Below are positions 20,601 through 32,600 of a stretch of 64,000 nucleotides of DNA, piece after piece. Source of the stretch: Albimonas sp963977235. GTDB lineage: Bacteria; Pseudomonadota; Alphaproteobacteria; Rhodobacterales; Rhodobacteraceae. A program made the translations under genes and the position numbers. Location of the stretch: positions 38,440 to 102,439 of the forward strand of contig NZ_CAXBOD010000010.1 in NCBI RefSeq assembly GCF_963977235.1, read 5' to 3'. Under the pieces are notes generated by a model. It was not told the DNA's origin. It made no database searches and saw only the letters and a program-made list of their open reading frames with translations. Position 1 is the first letter of the stretch. Each line of letters starts with the position of its first letter.

Positions 20601-23600
20601 GTCGCCATTGGTCTGGGCTTTGCCATCGCGGGGGGCGGCGCGCGGATCACCGCCACCTCCGACACCGACGTCACCGCCTCGGTGGACGGGGACGGCAAGC
20701 TCATCGACGTCTCGCGCGACATGCGGGTCGAGGCCGAGAGCCAGGCCTGGGGCGAGGGCTACACCGGCGTCGCCTCGGTCTCGCTGGGGCTGGTCTCGGC
20801 GGCCGCGAGCGGCTCGGAGGTGTTTGTCGACGTGCTGGGCGACGTGACGGCCGAGGCCATCGACGCCACGTTCGAGGTCGACGACACCCTGAAAGTCCAC
20901 GCCGACAGTCGTGCCGGGGGCGCGGCCGAGGCGCGGGGCTTCTCGGTCTCGAGCGGCCTGTCGATGGCGGGCTCCGAGGCGGACGTGGACATCGCGTCGA
21001 ACGCCACCGCCACCCTGGGCGGGACGGTCGCCGGGGGCGAGGCCACGGTGCGGGCGCGGCTGCTGACCTCCCACCACGGCGACAACGCCTCGGCCGTCTC
21101 GACCGCTTCTGCGGGCGGGCTGCTGCTGGGGGCGAGCTCGACCGAGGCGGACGCCCGCGTCACCGGCGACGCGCACGCGAGCTACGCCGGCGGCACGATG
21201 ACGGCTGCCGATGTGCGCATCATTGCCAAGAGCGACCTGTCGCTGGGCGCGGACGCCTCCGCCTCTGCGGGCGGGCTGATCGGCGCAGGCTCGGCCATCG
21301 CCAAGACCCGGGTCGAGGTCGACACGATCGCGCGGATCGCGGACGGCTCGACCGTCACCGCGCAGACGCTGGAGATCACCGCCACGGGCGACGAGTCCCA
21401 GGTTCTCGACGTGACCACCGGCTCGGGCGGGCTTGTCGCGGGCGCGGCCGGCTCTGCCGAGACCGACACGCTGGGCGAGACCCGGGCCGAGATCGGGGAC
21501 GCCGACATCGACCTGACCGGCGAGGGCGCCGGCAGCCTGATCATCGGCGCCGCGCATGGGTCCCACTTCTCGGCCGAGATCGACGCGGTCTCGGGCGGGA
21601 TCCTGGCGGGCGCGGGCGCGGAGGTGGAGCACGACGTCGTCTCGACCGTCATCGCCAGGATCGGCGCCAACGCCGACGTGGACGCGAAGTCGATCGAGAT
21701 CACCTCGGCCAACACCGCCGACAAGCCCGACGTGGGCGACAACATCGAAGGCGACACCGGGGGCCTGGCCGCCGGCGCCTCTGCCGACAGCGACACCGAC
21801 CTGACCTTCGTGACCAAGTCGATCATCGGGACCGACGCCGAGGTCGACGTCGCCAACAGCGCCTTCGATCCCGGCACGCTGACGATGTCGGCCTACAACG
21901 AGATCGTGCACCACGACACCGTCAACCTGTGGACCGCGGGCGCGCTGTCGGGCGCGGGCGCGACCTCGCTGCTCGAGACGAAGTCCTTCCAGGCGCGGGT
22001 CAAGATCGCAGAGGGCGCCGACGTGGAGGTCGAGGGCGACGTCGACCTGACGGCCAACGCCTCGAGCGAGATCTACATCAAGTCGAACTCCGAGACCTAT
22101 GGCGCGGCCACCGTGGCGGTGGGCGTGGCGCAGGCCGACATCCGCCCCTCGAACGAGGTGGTGTTCGGCGACGACGTGGATCTGATCGCGGGCGGCGACC
22201 TGACCGTCTCGACCGGCGGGGACGAGGACCTGCGCGCGGACTCCCACACCATGGAGGTGCGCACCGACAACTTCGCGGGCTCGGCGATCCCGATCAACAA
22301 CCTGACCGCCAACGCCTTCCTGCTGACCGACAACACCGTCGACATCGGCGCAGACTCGACGCTCGAAAGCTACCAGAACATCCGCATCGTCGCCGAGGAC
22401 ACCGGCATCGCCAACCTGATCGCGCGGGCCAAGGGGGTGAACTGGGCCTCCTCGATCGCCGACGGGATCAACAGCCTCTCGGGGACCGAGGAGCTGTTCT
22501 CGGGCGCCGCCACCTACGAGGCCTACGGCAAGGTCCGCAACGACGGCGAGCTGAAGACCGGCGCGCAGCGCGCCAAGTTCCTCAAGCTGGTCGACATCGT
22601 GGACAACGGCGCGAGTGGGCCTTCGGGCTCGTTCAGCGAGGATGCGGCCTCGGCCGAGGCCGCCGCGGCCAACGTCACCGTGGTCACCGAGGCGCCCGGC
22701 CAGGGCGAGACCGAGATCGGCTTCACCGTCGAGGTCGAGGCGGTTCAGTCGAGCCTCGAGAAGTCCTGGCGCGACGCGATCGAGAACCTCAACCGCTACA
22801 AGATCCCCGACACCAACACCGCCGACCCGAACGACTATGTCGACCAGGACCTGGTCGACTTCTACGAGGCCGAGATCGCCCGCCTCGAGGCGCAGATGCT
22901 CTCGGAAGGGGTCGCCGAGGAGGTGACCACCGGCGCCGGCACGGTGATCCAGCCCATCGAGCAGTATGCGCTGACCATCGTCGTCGACCCCACCGTCGCC
23001 CAGGCCGGCACGGTGCAGATCTTCGGCGACCAGCTCTTTGGCGCGGGGTCCTTCGACACGCCCGGCGACGCCTCGATCGAGATCGTCAACGACACCTCCG
23101 CCTTCCTCAAGATCACCACGCTCGAGATCCCCGAGGTGAACGGCGGCGTGTTCTTCATGGGCGCCGAGGTCAGCCGCGCGGGCGGCCTTGCGGCGATGAA
23201 CAGCGCCATCGACGCGATCAACCAGGCCGCGGTCGACGAGGACAACCGCCTGAACCTCGCCGGCGAGGCCAACCAGGTGCGGGAGGACGCGGACTTCGCC
23301 TCGCTCAACGCGCCGACCGCGGACTCCGGCGCGCCGGTGATCTCGGTGCGCAACACGCTCAACCTCGCCACGCTGGACCCGCAGCCCGAGACGCTGCCGC
23401 CCTGGCCCGACATCACCGTCGCCGGGCTCGAGGTCACCGACGAGGACGGGCTGACCCAGATCGAGGGCATCCGCAACCTGCGCGGCGACGTGATCCTGTC
23501 GACCGCCGTGCCCGGCGGCAACGGCGACATCGTGGTCACCGCGCCGATCGTGGCGGCCAACCTGTCGATCGCGGCGGGCGGCAGCTTCTTCCTCGAGGGG

Positions 23601-26600
23601 GTGACCTCGTTCTCGGTCGAGGGGGAGCCGTCGTCGAACTGGCTGCCGCTGACCTCGCCCGACGGGCTGTTCGCAACCACGCTGGCGGGCACGATCCCCG
23701 CCGACGGGCAGGGGCTGAGCACGGACGAATACCTCGCCTTCACCGGCTCGCCGGCGAGCCCGGCCGAGGACACGGCGCAGAACCGGGCGATCTACGACTC
23801 GGTCGTCACCCTGCTCGCGTCCTTCGGCCAGGAATACGCCTACGACTACGAGGAGTTCCTGCTGTTCGTGCTGGGCACGCCTGCGACCCCGGCCGCGAAC
23901 ACCGGAGCGACCCCGGCCCAGAAGGCGGCGTTCATCGCGCAGCAGCTGGCGGCGTTCAACGACTACATCGACACGATCAACGGCGCGGGCTACGCCGAGG
24001 ACGCCGAGCCGGACCTGCTGGCCGACCGCATCTCGATCGACGCCGAATACATCAACATCAACGGCATCATGCAGTCGGGCAAGGCGGACTACGCCCTGAC
24101 CCTGACCGCGGACGTGAAGCAGCAGATCCTCGACTATCGCGAGGACGGCGCGACCGGCATCAAGGTCCTCGACGTCGACAGCGACGATTTCCTCGTCCGC
24201 TACGACACCGCCACCCAAGAGGTGCTGATCGAGGAGCTGACCCCCTCGGGCGGCTTCATCGACCTGACGGGCCACATCCTCAACACCCACCGCGGCGAGA
24301 TCCGGGTGTTCGGCGGCTACGCCGACGTCCTGATCACCAACGACATGGAGTTCGGCGACGAGCCCGACGTGGATCTCGTGATCCAGCGGCTCGACATCGA
24401 GAAGGGCGGCCAGGGCACGCTGATCATCAAGGACAAGGCCAAGGGCGAGATCACCGGCCAGGTCGAATACATCGACGACGACGGCGTCGTGCAGACCCAA
24501 GAGGCCACGGTTCCCTTCACCACGATCTACCAGCTGCAGGACGACGGCACGATCCAGGTCAACGAGACCCAGACCCCGGGCACCGACAGCTACGCGCGCG
24601 GCGCGATCCCCGACTACGATCCGCTGGAGGGCTGGCGCTATGGCTGGTCGGTGGCGCTCGAGGCGCGCGAGCGCACGGTGACCACCTACGCCACCGCCAC
24701 CTGGCTCGACATCGACTTCCTGGTTCCCGATCCCGACGACATCGTCTCGGGGCCCTCGGTGACGCCGCTGGGGCCGGCGACGCTGGTGCCGGACTCCAAT
24801 TACTTCGCCTTCAAGCCGGATCAGGTCGCCGACCCCTACATCCACTCGGAGACGGAATCGAACCTCTCCGATCCGGTGACGACCGAGCGGCGGTGGACGA
24901 CCTCGACCTGGTACGGGAAGAAGACCTACTACACCGAGCAGACCGAGACCAAGTTCACCTCGACCGTGGACACGCACTCGATCAAGGCCGACTACCCGAT
25001 CGACATCGACTTCATCGGCAATGACCGCGGCCGGGTGACGATCTTGGGCAACGAGGCCGACGTGATCGTGCGCGGCCCGATCGCCAACGCTACCGGCGAC
25101 ACCTACATCTCGTCCGACCGCACCATCACCTCGCAGGGCGAAGCGGCCCGCGTGGGCGGCGAGAACGTCGAGCTTCGCGGCGACCTGGGCGTGGGCGTCG
25201 CCCCCGACCGGGCCCTGCTGCAGGCGCTGGGGATCGAGTCTCCCAAGGCGGCGGCGGCCATCGTCCCGCTGCTGCGCACCGACGTCACCGACGGCGGGCC
25301 GGGCAGCCTGACCGCCGTCTCGACCCACGGCGACGTGGCGATCTACGAGCTCGCCAATTCCGTGGGCGGCGTCGTGGGCGGCGCGCGGGTGGCCGAGATC
25401 ACGGCGGCCGGCGACGCGGTCCTGGTCTCGCAGGGCGACATCCAGGCCGCGAACGGCGGCCGGGTGACGGGCCAGGCGATCACGCTGGCGACCGAAACCG
25501 GCGGCATCGGCGCCTCGGGCGCAGGCAACCGGCTGGAGATCGACGCGGGGACCTCCGAGTCCTCGAAGCTGAACGTGGACGCGGCCGCGGGCGCCTATCT
25601 CGAGGAAGTCTCGGGCGACCTGACGATCGAGAACCTGATCGCGGGCGGCGACATCGAGCTGATCGCCCCGGCCTCGATCTTCGACGGCGACAACTCGGTC
25701 GAGACGGACGACCGCGCCGTCTCGACCCTGCGCTCCACCGTGTGGGGGGCGTTGGACCTGACCGGCGACGCCGACGGCGACGGGCGCAACGACAAGGTCG
25801 ACGAGGCCATCGCCGCCAGGCAGGCCGCGAAGACCGACGAGTACAACACCTACTGGAAGTGGCGGGGCGAGCAGGCGGATCCCAACATCTTCGACCCCAC
25901 GCACCCCTCCTACGACGCGGGCGCGCGGCTGGAGATCGAGCCGACCGAGCTCGCCTCGCTGCAAGCGTTCTATGCCGAGCAGGCCGCCGACCTCGACGAG
26001 CCCATCCTTGATCCCGCGGACGTCGAGGCCTATGTCGCCGCGGCCATCGAGACGCTGCGCGAGTCCCGCACCCAGCGCTACCGGGTGCTGCTCGAGACCT
26101 GTGGCGGGGAGACCGCCGCCTACGATCCCGATTACGCCTACACGCTGACCGCGCAGGAGCTTGCCGAGCTGGAAGGCGGAATCCGTCTGTGGACCGAGGA
26201 CGAGCTGATCAACGCCATCGGCGCGGGTCTGCTGGCCGAGGTTTCCGACACCGTCACCACCATCGAGGACGCCAACATCGTCGGCGTGAACGTGTGGATC
26301 GAGGCGGGCGGCGACATCGGCCGCACCTCGGGCTCGGAGATCATCGACATCTCGGGCGGCGCCTCGCTGAGCGAGGCGCAGCGGGTGCTGCTGGGCTCGG
26401 CCGAGCGCAACGACCTGTTCTACGGGACCACCGGGCGCTACACGACCGAGGTCACCTTCCGCGCCTCAGCCGGCCCCAACGGCGAGGACCAGATCGAGCG
26501 CAACGACGGCGCCGCCTGGGCCTCCGACCTGACCGAGGGCATGGTGATCCAGATCGAGGGCGCCACCGCCAACGCCACCGAGGAAGGGCCGTTCTACACG

Positions 26601-29600
26601 ATCAAGTCCGTCTCCGGCGACGTGATCACGCTGGACGAGACCCGCACCCGCATCGCCGGTTTCGACATCGTCGAGGTCACGCTTTCGGGCATCGCGCTCG
26701 ATCCGCGCGGGGTCTCGGCCGAGGTCTCGGCGACCGTCTCGGGCGGCGACACGATAGAGGGATCCGCGGGCGATTTCAACGCCTTCAAGGCGGGCATGAA
26801 GGTGCTGATCGTCGGCGGCCCGGCGGCCAACGAGAACGACTCGGAGTCCCTCCATGAGGTGGAGTCCGTCTCGGCCGACGGCGCCTCGCTGGTCCTCAAG
26901 GGCGCGCCGCTGAGCAACTTCGGCGCCGCGCAGACCTTCGTCGTCGACCAGTTCGTCGAGCTGACCTACCTGCAGATCCAGCAGCGCGAGGACCTCGACG
27001 TCACCGTCTCGGGGCAGATCTCGGGTTCGGCGGGCGGCGAGTTCTACATCGGCTCGCAGAGCGGCATCGACCTCGGCGCCCTCTCGGCAGGCGAGAGCGC
27101 GCGGGTGAAGGCCTCGGGCGACCTGACCAACGGCAGCGACGACGGGACCTGGAACGTCAACTCCGGCGACCTGGTGCTCGAGTCCGGCTCGGGCGGCATC
27201 GGCACGCGGGAGGCGCCGGTCCTGCTCGACCTGCAGTCCGACGCGACCCTGACCCTGCGCGCCCAGGACGACATCTTCGTCGAGGAGCTGGACGGCGACA
27301 TCAACCTGTTCACCGCCTTCTCGCTCGAGGACGACATCTCGCTGGTGGCGCAGGGCTCGATCCTGGACGGCATCGGCAACGAGCTGATCAACATCAAGGC
27401 CACCCATCTCGACCTGCGGGCCGGCGGCTCCATCGGCACGTTCCTCAACCCGCTCGAGATCGAGACCCGGGGCGACGCGACCCCCTCGACCATCGGGCTG
27501 CTGACCGCGATCGCCGGCGGCGACATCGTGCTCGCCGAGACCGAGAGCGCGATGAACATCCGCACCGTCCATTCCTCGGGCGGCGACGTCAGCCTGCTGG
27601 CCTGGGGCTCGATCCTCGACGCGGTCGATCTGAGCGACCCGAGCGATCCCGACAGCGCCGAGCTCTACAGTCCCTCGACCCTGCCGCGGGCGGACGTGAC
27701 GGGCGGCTCGATCTTCCTGACCTCGCTCAGCGGCCAGATCGGGGCGGCGGGCAATCCGCTGGATGTCGATACGCGGGCGGGGGCGGGCGGCGTGCTCGAC
27801 GTGCGCTCGGACGAGAATCTCTACCTGATCGAGACCAACGGCGACCTGACGCTGGGCTCGGTCGAACTGACCGGCACGGGGGACCTCGGCGCCTTCATCG
27901 TCGCGACCACCGGCTCGATCAACGCCGGCGACCCGACCTGGAGCGGGCGCAACATCCTCGGCGACGCCTTCTATCTGGTGGCGGCCCAGGACATCGGCGC
28001 GCAGGGCGCCCCGATCCTGGCGCGCATCGACCTGCTGCAGACCCGCTCTGTGCAGGGCTCGACCCATGTCGCGAACGACCAGGCGCTCGAGGTCGACGAC
28101 TGGGCGCTGGGCGGACTGACCGCCGGCGCCTTCGCCGACCCCACCGCGGTCGGCCAGATCGCGGGCGGCGACATCGTGATCTCGGCCGCCTCGCCGATCA
28201 CGATCAGCGCCGATCAGACCTCGACCTCGGCGCCGGCCGCCGGCGTCGCCACCTCGGGCGGGGACATTGTCATCACCGCCAGCGATTCCGCCGATGCGGA
28301 GGCCGACTTCGTGCTGATTGCGCCCGGCGTGACGGTCGAGGCCGACAGCGGCTCGGTCCTGATCGAGGCGGGCGACGACGTCACCCTCTCGGCCGGGGCG
28401 CGGATCCTGGCGCGCGACGACGTCGCGATCGAGACGGACGCGGGCGACGCGGACCCCGCCACGGGCGACGCGCTGAGGATCTTCGGCGACATCGTCGCCT
28501 CCACCGGCGATGTGACGCTGCTGACCGGCTCGGCCTCCGACCTGGTGGTGGTGGCCGCGGCCGCCTCGATCACCGCCTCGCGCGACGTCTCGCTCTCCAC
28601 CCGGGGGGGCGAGGACGCGGTGCGCATCGTGGGCGCGCTCGAGGCGGAGACGGGCGACGTTTTGATGTCGCTGGGCGATGCCGACGACACGCTGGACGTC
28701 ACCGGAGAGATCTCCGCGGGCGAGGCGATCACGATCCACGGCGGCGCCGGCGAGGACCGTCTGAGCTTCACGCAGGCCACGCTCTCGGCGCCCGGAATCC
28801 ATATCGCGGGCGAGGGCGGCGAGGACCTGATCGAGCTCGACGAGATGCGCGACATCGACGGGGCGGCGACCGTCTTGGGCGGGGCGGGCGACGACCTGAT
28901 CTTCATCGATCGCCTGTCGACCCAGGACGCCGACGACAGCCTGCGGCTCGACGGCGGGGCCGGGGCCGACGACATCCTGATCCAGACCCACGGCTCGATC
29001 ACCGGGCGCGACGCGGGCGTGGACTACGCCATCGACGTTTCCGACAGCGGCGGGCGCGGCGACGGGGCCGACGCGATGGTGGTCCGCGGCACGGGCGAGA
29101 GCGACATCTTCCTCTCGCGCGCCAACTTCGTGGCGCTGATGCACGGCACGCCCGACCAGGCCCGCGGGCTCGAAGGGGCCGGCGCGCGGCCCGCGACGGT
29201 CGAGCGGATCAACTACGACCGTTCGATCGACGGCCGCCTGACGCTCGAGGGGCTGGGCGCGGACGACCTGTTCGTCTCCGACGACAACTCGGCGATCATG
29301 ACGCTCGACGGCGGGGCCGGGAGCGACGACTTCCAGATCGGCCAGATCTTCGGGGTCGAGCCGATCGCGGGGAACATGGGCGTCGCGGCGGGCGATGACA
29401 TCGCCTCGACCCGGATCACCCGCGGGTGGCTGTCGAGGGGCATCTCCTACGCCACCGTGATCTACGGCGGCTCGGGCGCCGACATCTTCAACGTCTACTC
29501 CAATCAGGCCGTGCTGCGGATGGAGGGCGAGGCCGGCAACGACACCTTCGTGGTGCGCGCCTTCGTCAAGCTCGCCGACGGCCAGACCACGGCCGAGATC

Positions 29601-32600
29601 CGCTCCCAGATCGCCGCGGGCGCGGGCGACGACCAGATCGAGTACAACATCAACGCCCCCGTCGACATCGACGGCGGCGCGGGCTTCGACACCGTCGTCG
29701 CGCTCGGCTCGGAGTTCGGGGACGAGTTCGTGATCACCGAAGACGGCGTCTTCGGCGCGGGCCTCAACGTCACCATCTCGGGCGCCGAGGAGTCGATCGA
29801 GATCGACGGGCTCGAGGGCGACGACACCTTCTACATCCTCTCGACCGCAGAGCAGGCGGTGACCAGGATCATCGGGGGCCTGGGCTCGGACAGCTTCAAG
29901 GTCGCGGGCGACGTCACCGGCGAGATCGTCTCGGCCGAGGTCGACGGACGCGCCGGCCTGATCAACCACGCCACGCACAGCGAGGACGCGGACTGGGACG
30001 GCGTGCCGGTGGACGGGCTGGGGACCACGGTCGCGGACGCGACGCTCGGCGTGGTCCAGATCAGCCAGGAGAATTCCGACGGCTTCGCCGCGGTCTCCGA
30101 GGAGGGGCGGACCATCGACGACTACACCGTCTCGCTCGCCGTGGCGCCGGTGGCGGCGCCGGTCTTCGTGACCGTCTCGGCCGCGCGGTCGTCTTCCGAG
30201 GATCGCGACCAGGTCCTGCCCTCGGTCTCGCCAGCCTCGGTCAGCCTCTCGGCCTACGGGATCGCGCGGGGCGACGGCGGCAGCTTCCTCGACGACGGGT
30301 TCGACCGCTTCATGTCGGTGCGCCTGACCGGCACGGACGGGCAGGACGGCGTCTACAAGGTGACCGGCGTGACCGCGGGGGCGCTGACGCTGGCCTCGGG
30401 CGCCGACGACGTGGCGCTGAGCGCGGCGGCGGGCCTGAGCGGGGTCACGATCGAGGCTCTGCCCGCCGACACGATCCTGGTGCGCGCCAACGGCGGCGCC
30501 TGGACCGACGCGCTGGTGCTGGAGTTCGACGCCGCGAACTGGAACCTCGAGCAGACGGTCGAGATCCGCGCCGTGGACGACGCCGCCGACGAGGGCCGCC
30601 GCACGGTCTTCGTCAGCCACTCGGTCGCCTCGGACGACGCGACCTTCGACGGGGTCGCGGTGGCCAACGTCGAGGTGACGGTGGACGACAACGACCGCGC
30701 CTACCTGATCCTTGAGGAAAGCGACGGCGCCACCGAGGTGCTGGAGGGCGCCGAGGGCTTCGACGACGCCTACACGGTCCGCCTCAGCCGCACCCCCGAC
30801 GCGGACGAGACGGTCACGGTGACCATCGATCTCGACGCGTCTGGCCTCGAGGCGCAGGCCGACGAGCTGACGCTGAGCGCGGGCGCGGCCTCGGGCGACG
30901 GGCTGGCGCTGACCTTTGACGACGGCAACTGGGACGTGGCCCAGACCGTGATCGTCGCCGCCGACGCCGACGACACGCGCGAAAACCCCGAGCGTCTGAC
31001 GCTGGTTCACGTCGTGACCTCCGACGGCGCCGCCTTCGCCTCGGTCTCCGAGGAGACGCTGCGCGTCGAGGTGATCGACGGCGACGGCCCGGGCGTGGTG
31101 ATCCGCGAAACCGACGGCGACACGGTGGTTTACGCCCCTGTCGACGGGACGGGCGGCAAGTCCGACACCTACCTCGTGCGCCTCGCCGCCGAGCCGGATG
31201 AGCCGGTCACGGTGCGCCTTTTCGCCGACGGCCAGACCCGCTTCATCGAGGACGGGCGCGTCACGCTCGAAGAGATCGCGGCGACCGACGCCGCCGCCGC
31301 CACGCTGACCTTCGCCCCCGACGCAGAGACCCCCACCGTCTCGCGCGCCTCGGGCGACTGGCGGGCCGACGGCTTCACGGTCGGGCTGGTGATCGAGATC
31401 GAGGGGGCTGGCGCCAACGACGGCCGCTATCAGATCGTCGCCATTTCCTCGGACGGGCTGACCCTGACCTTCGCGGGCGGGGTGGAGCTGAGCGCGGGAA
31501 CGATGACCGCGGGCCGCCTCTTCGCCGAGGTCGGCGTGATCGCGTTCGACGCCGACACCTGGGACCAGGACGTCGTCGTGAGCCTCGAGGCCGACCCGGA
31601 CTTCGTGGCCGGCGAGCGCAGCTATGCGACCAAGCCCTTCCCGACCGAGCCGCATCTTCTCTCGAAGCTGAGCGGCCCGCTGGTGATCGAGGGCGGCGCG
31701 ACCGAGGCCGACCGCAGCCTCGAGGTCGCGATCATGCTGCCGACCGAGACGCCCGAGGCGCCGGTCGACCTCGAGATCTCGCTGGACGAAAGCGAGCAGA
31801 TCGACAGCCTCGAGATCTTCAACGACAGCTCCGACACCGATGACACCGGCTGGATGACGACCGCGGGCGCGGTCTTCGACGCGCAGGGCGTGACGGCGGG
31901 CCAGAACCCCAGCGGGGCCGATTTCACCCTGGTCAACGGGCTCGGCATGGGGACCGGGGTGCGGACCTTCGACGTCTCCGAGGCGCAGGACGGGTCCGAG
32001 CTGACCACCTTCGCCGAGGGCATCGCCTTCTCCGGCCTCGAGACGGTCGACGTGCTGCTGGGCTCGGGCGACGACACGTTCTTCGTGCAGACCACGACCG
32101 AGGGCTCGGACCGCACCACCGGCCCGAACGGGACCGGCGAGGCGGTGGCGCCGATCACGGTGATCCGCGGCGGCGGCGGGGACGACTCCATCACTGTCAC
32201 CGGCGGCGCGGGACCCGACAGCCTGCTGGTGGTGCATGGCGACACCGACGCCGACGGGACCGGCTACGACTTCGCGGGCGGCGCGCCGACCGGCGGGGGG
32301 TATGTGTTCGACGGCGGGGGGAATGACACGATCGACGCCTCGGGCCTTGCGATCGACCCCGACGCGGCGGTGGGCTTCGCGGCCTACGGCGGGGCGGGCG
32401 ACGACACCCTCGTCGGCTCGGCCGCGGCGGATCAGCTGGCGGGCGGGGGCGGCGACGACCTGATCCGCGGGCTGGGCGGCGACGATCACATCTACGGCGA
32501 CGACGGCTTCATCGTCGATCTCGTCACCCGAGAGCTGATGGTCGTCGACTTCGCCGACCCCACCCCCAGCCTTGCCAGCGCCGACGCCCGCGCGCCGGGC

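Larger units (their letters stand above)
6710..22230 (+). repeat. Protein repeat region: 60-75-residue units anchored by an Asn-x-Ile motif
   Basis: About 5,100 residues made of units in which a hydrophobic Gly/Ala/Val/Ser stretch ends in VAxN-x-I (e.g. SVARNFMG, VVAINEID, SVAMNTIE, WSENTI), followed by an acidic strand ending in the pattern D-V-x-V-x-A. Between 16,800 and 17,600 I counted spacings of 61, 70 and 66 residues between successive anchor Asn residues. The alternating small and hydrophobic pattern suggests a beta-solenoid. Several other module types are inserted into this series. Confidence 0.8.

Noticed and set aside
5451..25964. A 6,837-codon open frame on the minus strand opposite the giant gene, and another of 4,206 codons at 26,466-39,086
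   Set aside because: The sense gene is built largely of GAC, GCC, GGC and GTC-type codons and almost never uses codons whose complement is a stop, so the antisense frame stays open by composition. It has no ribosome-binding site and reads as low-complexity Arg/Gly/Asp-rich sequence.
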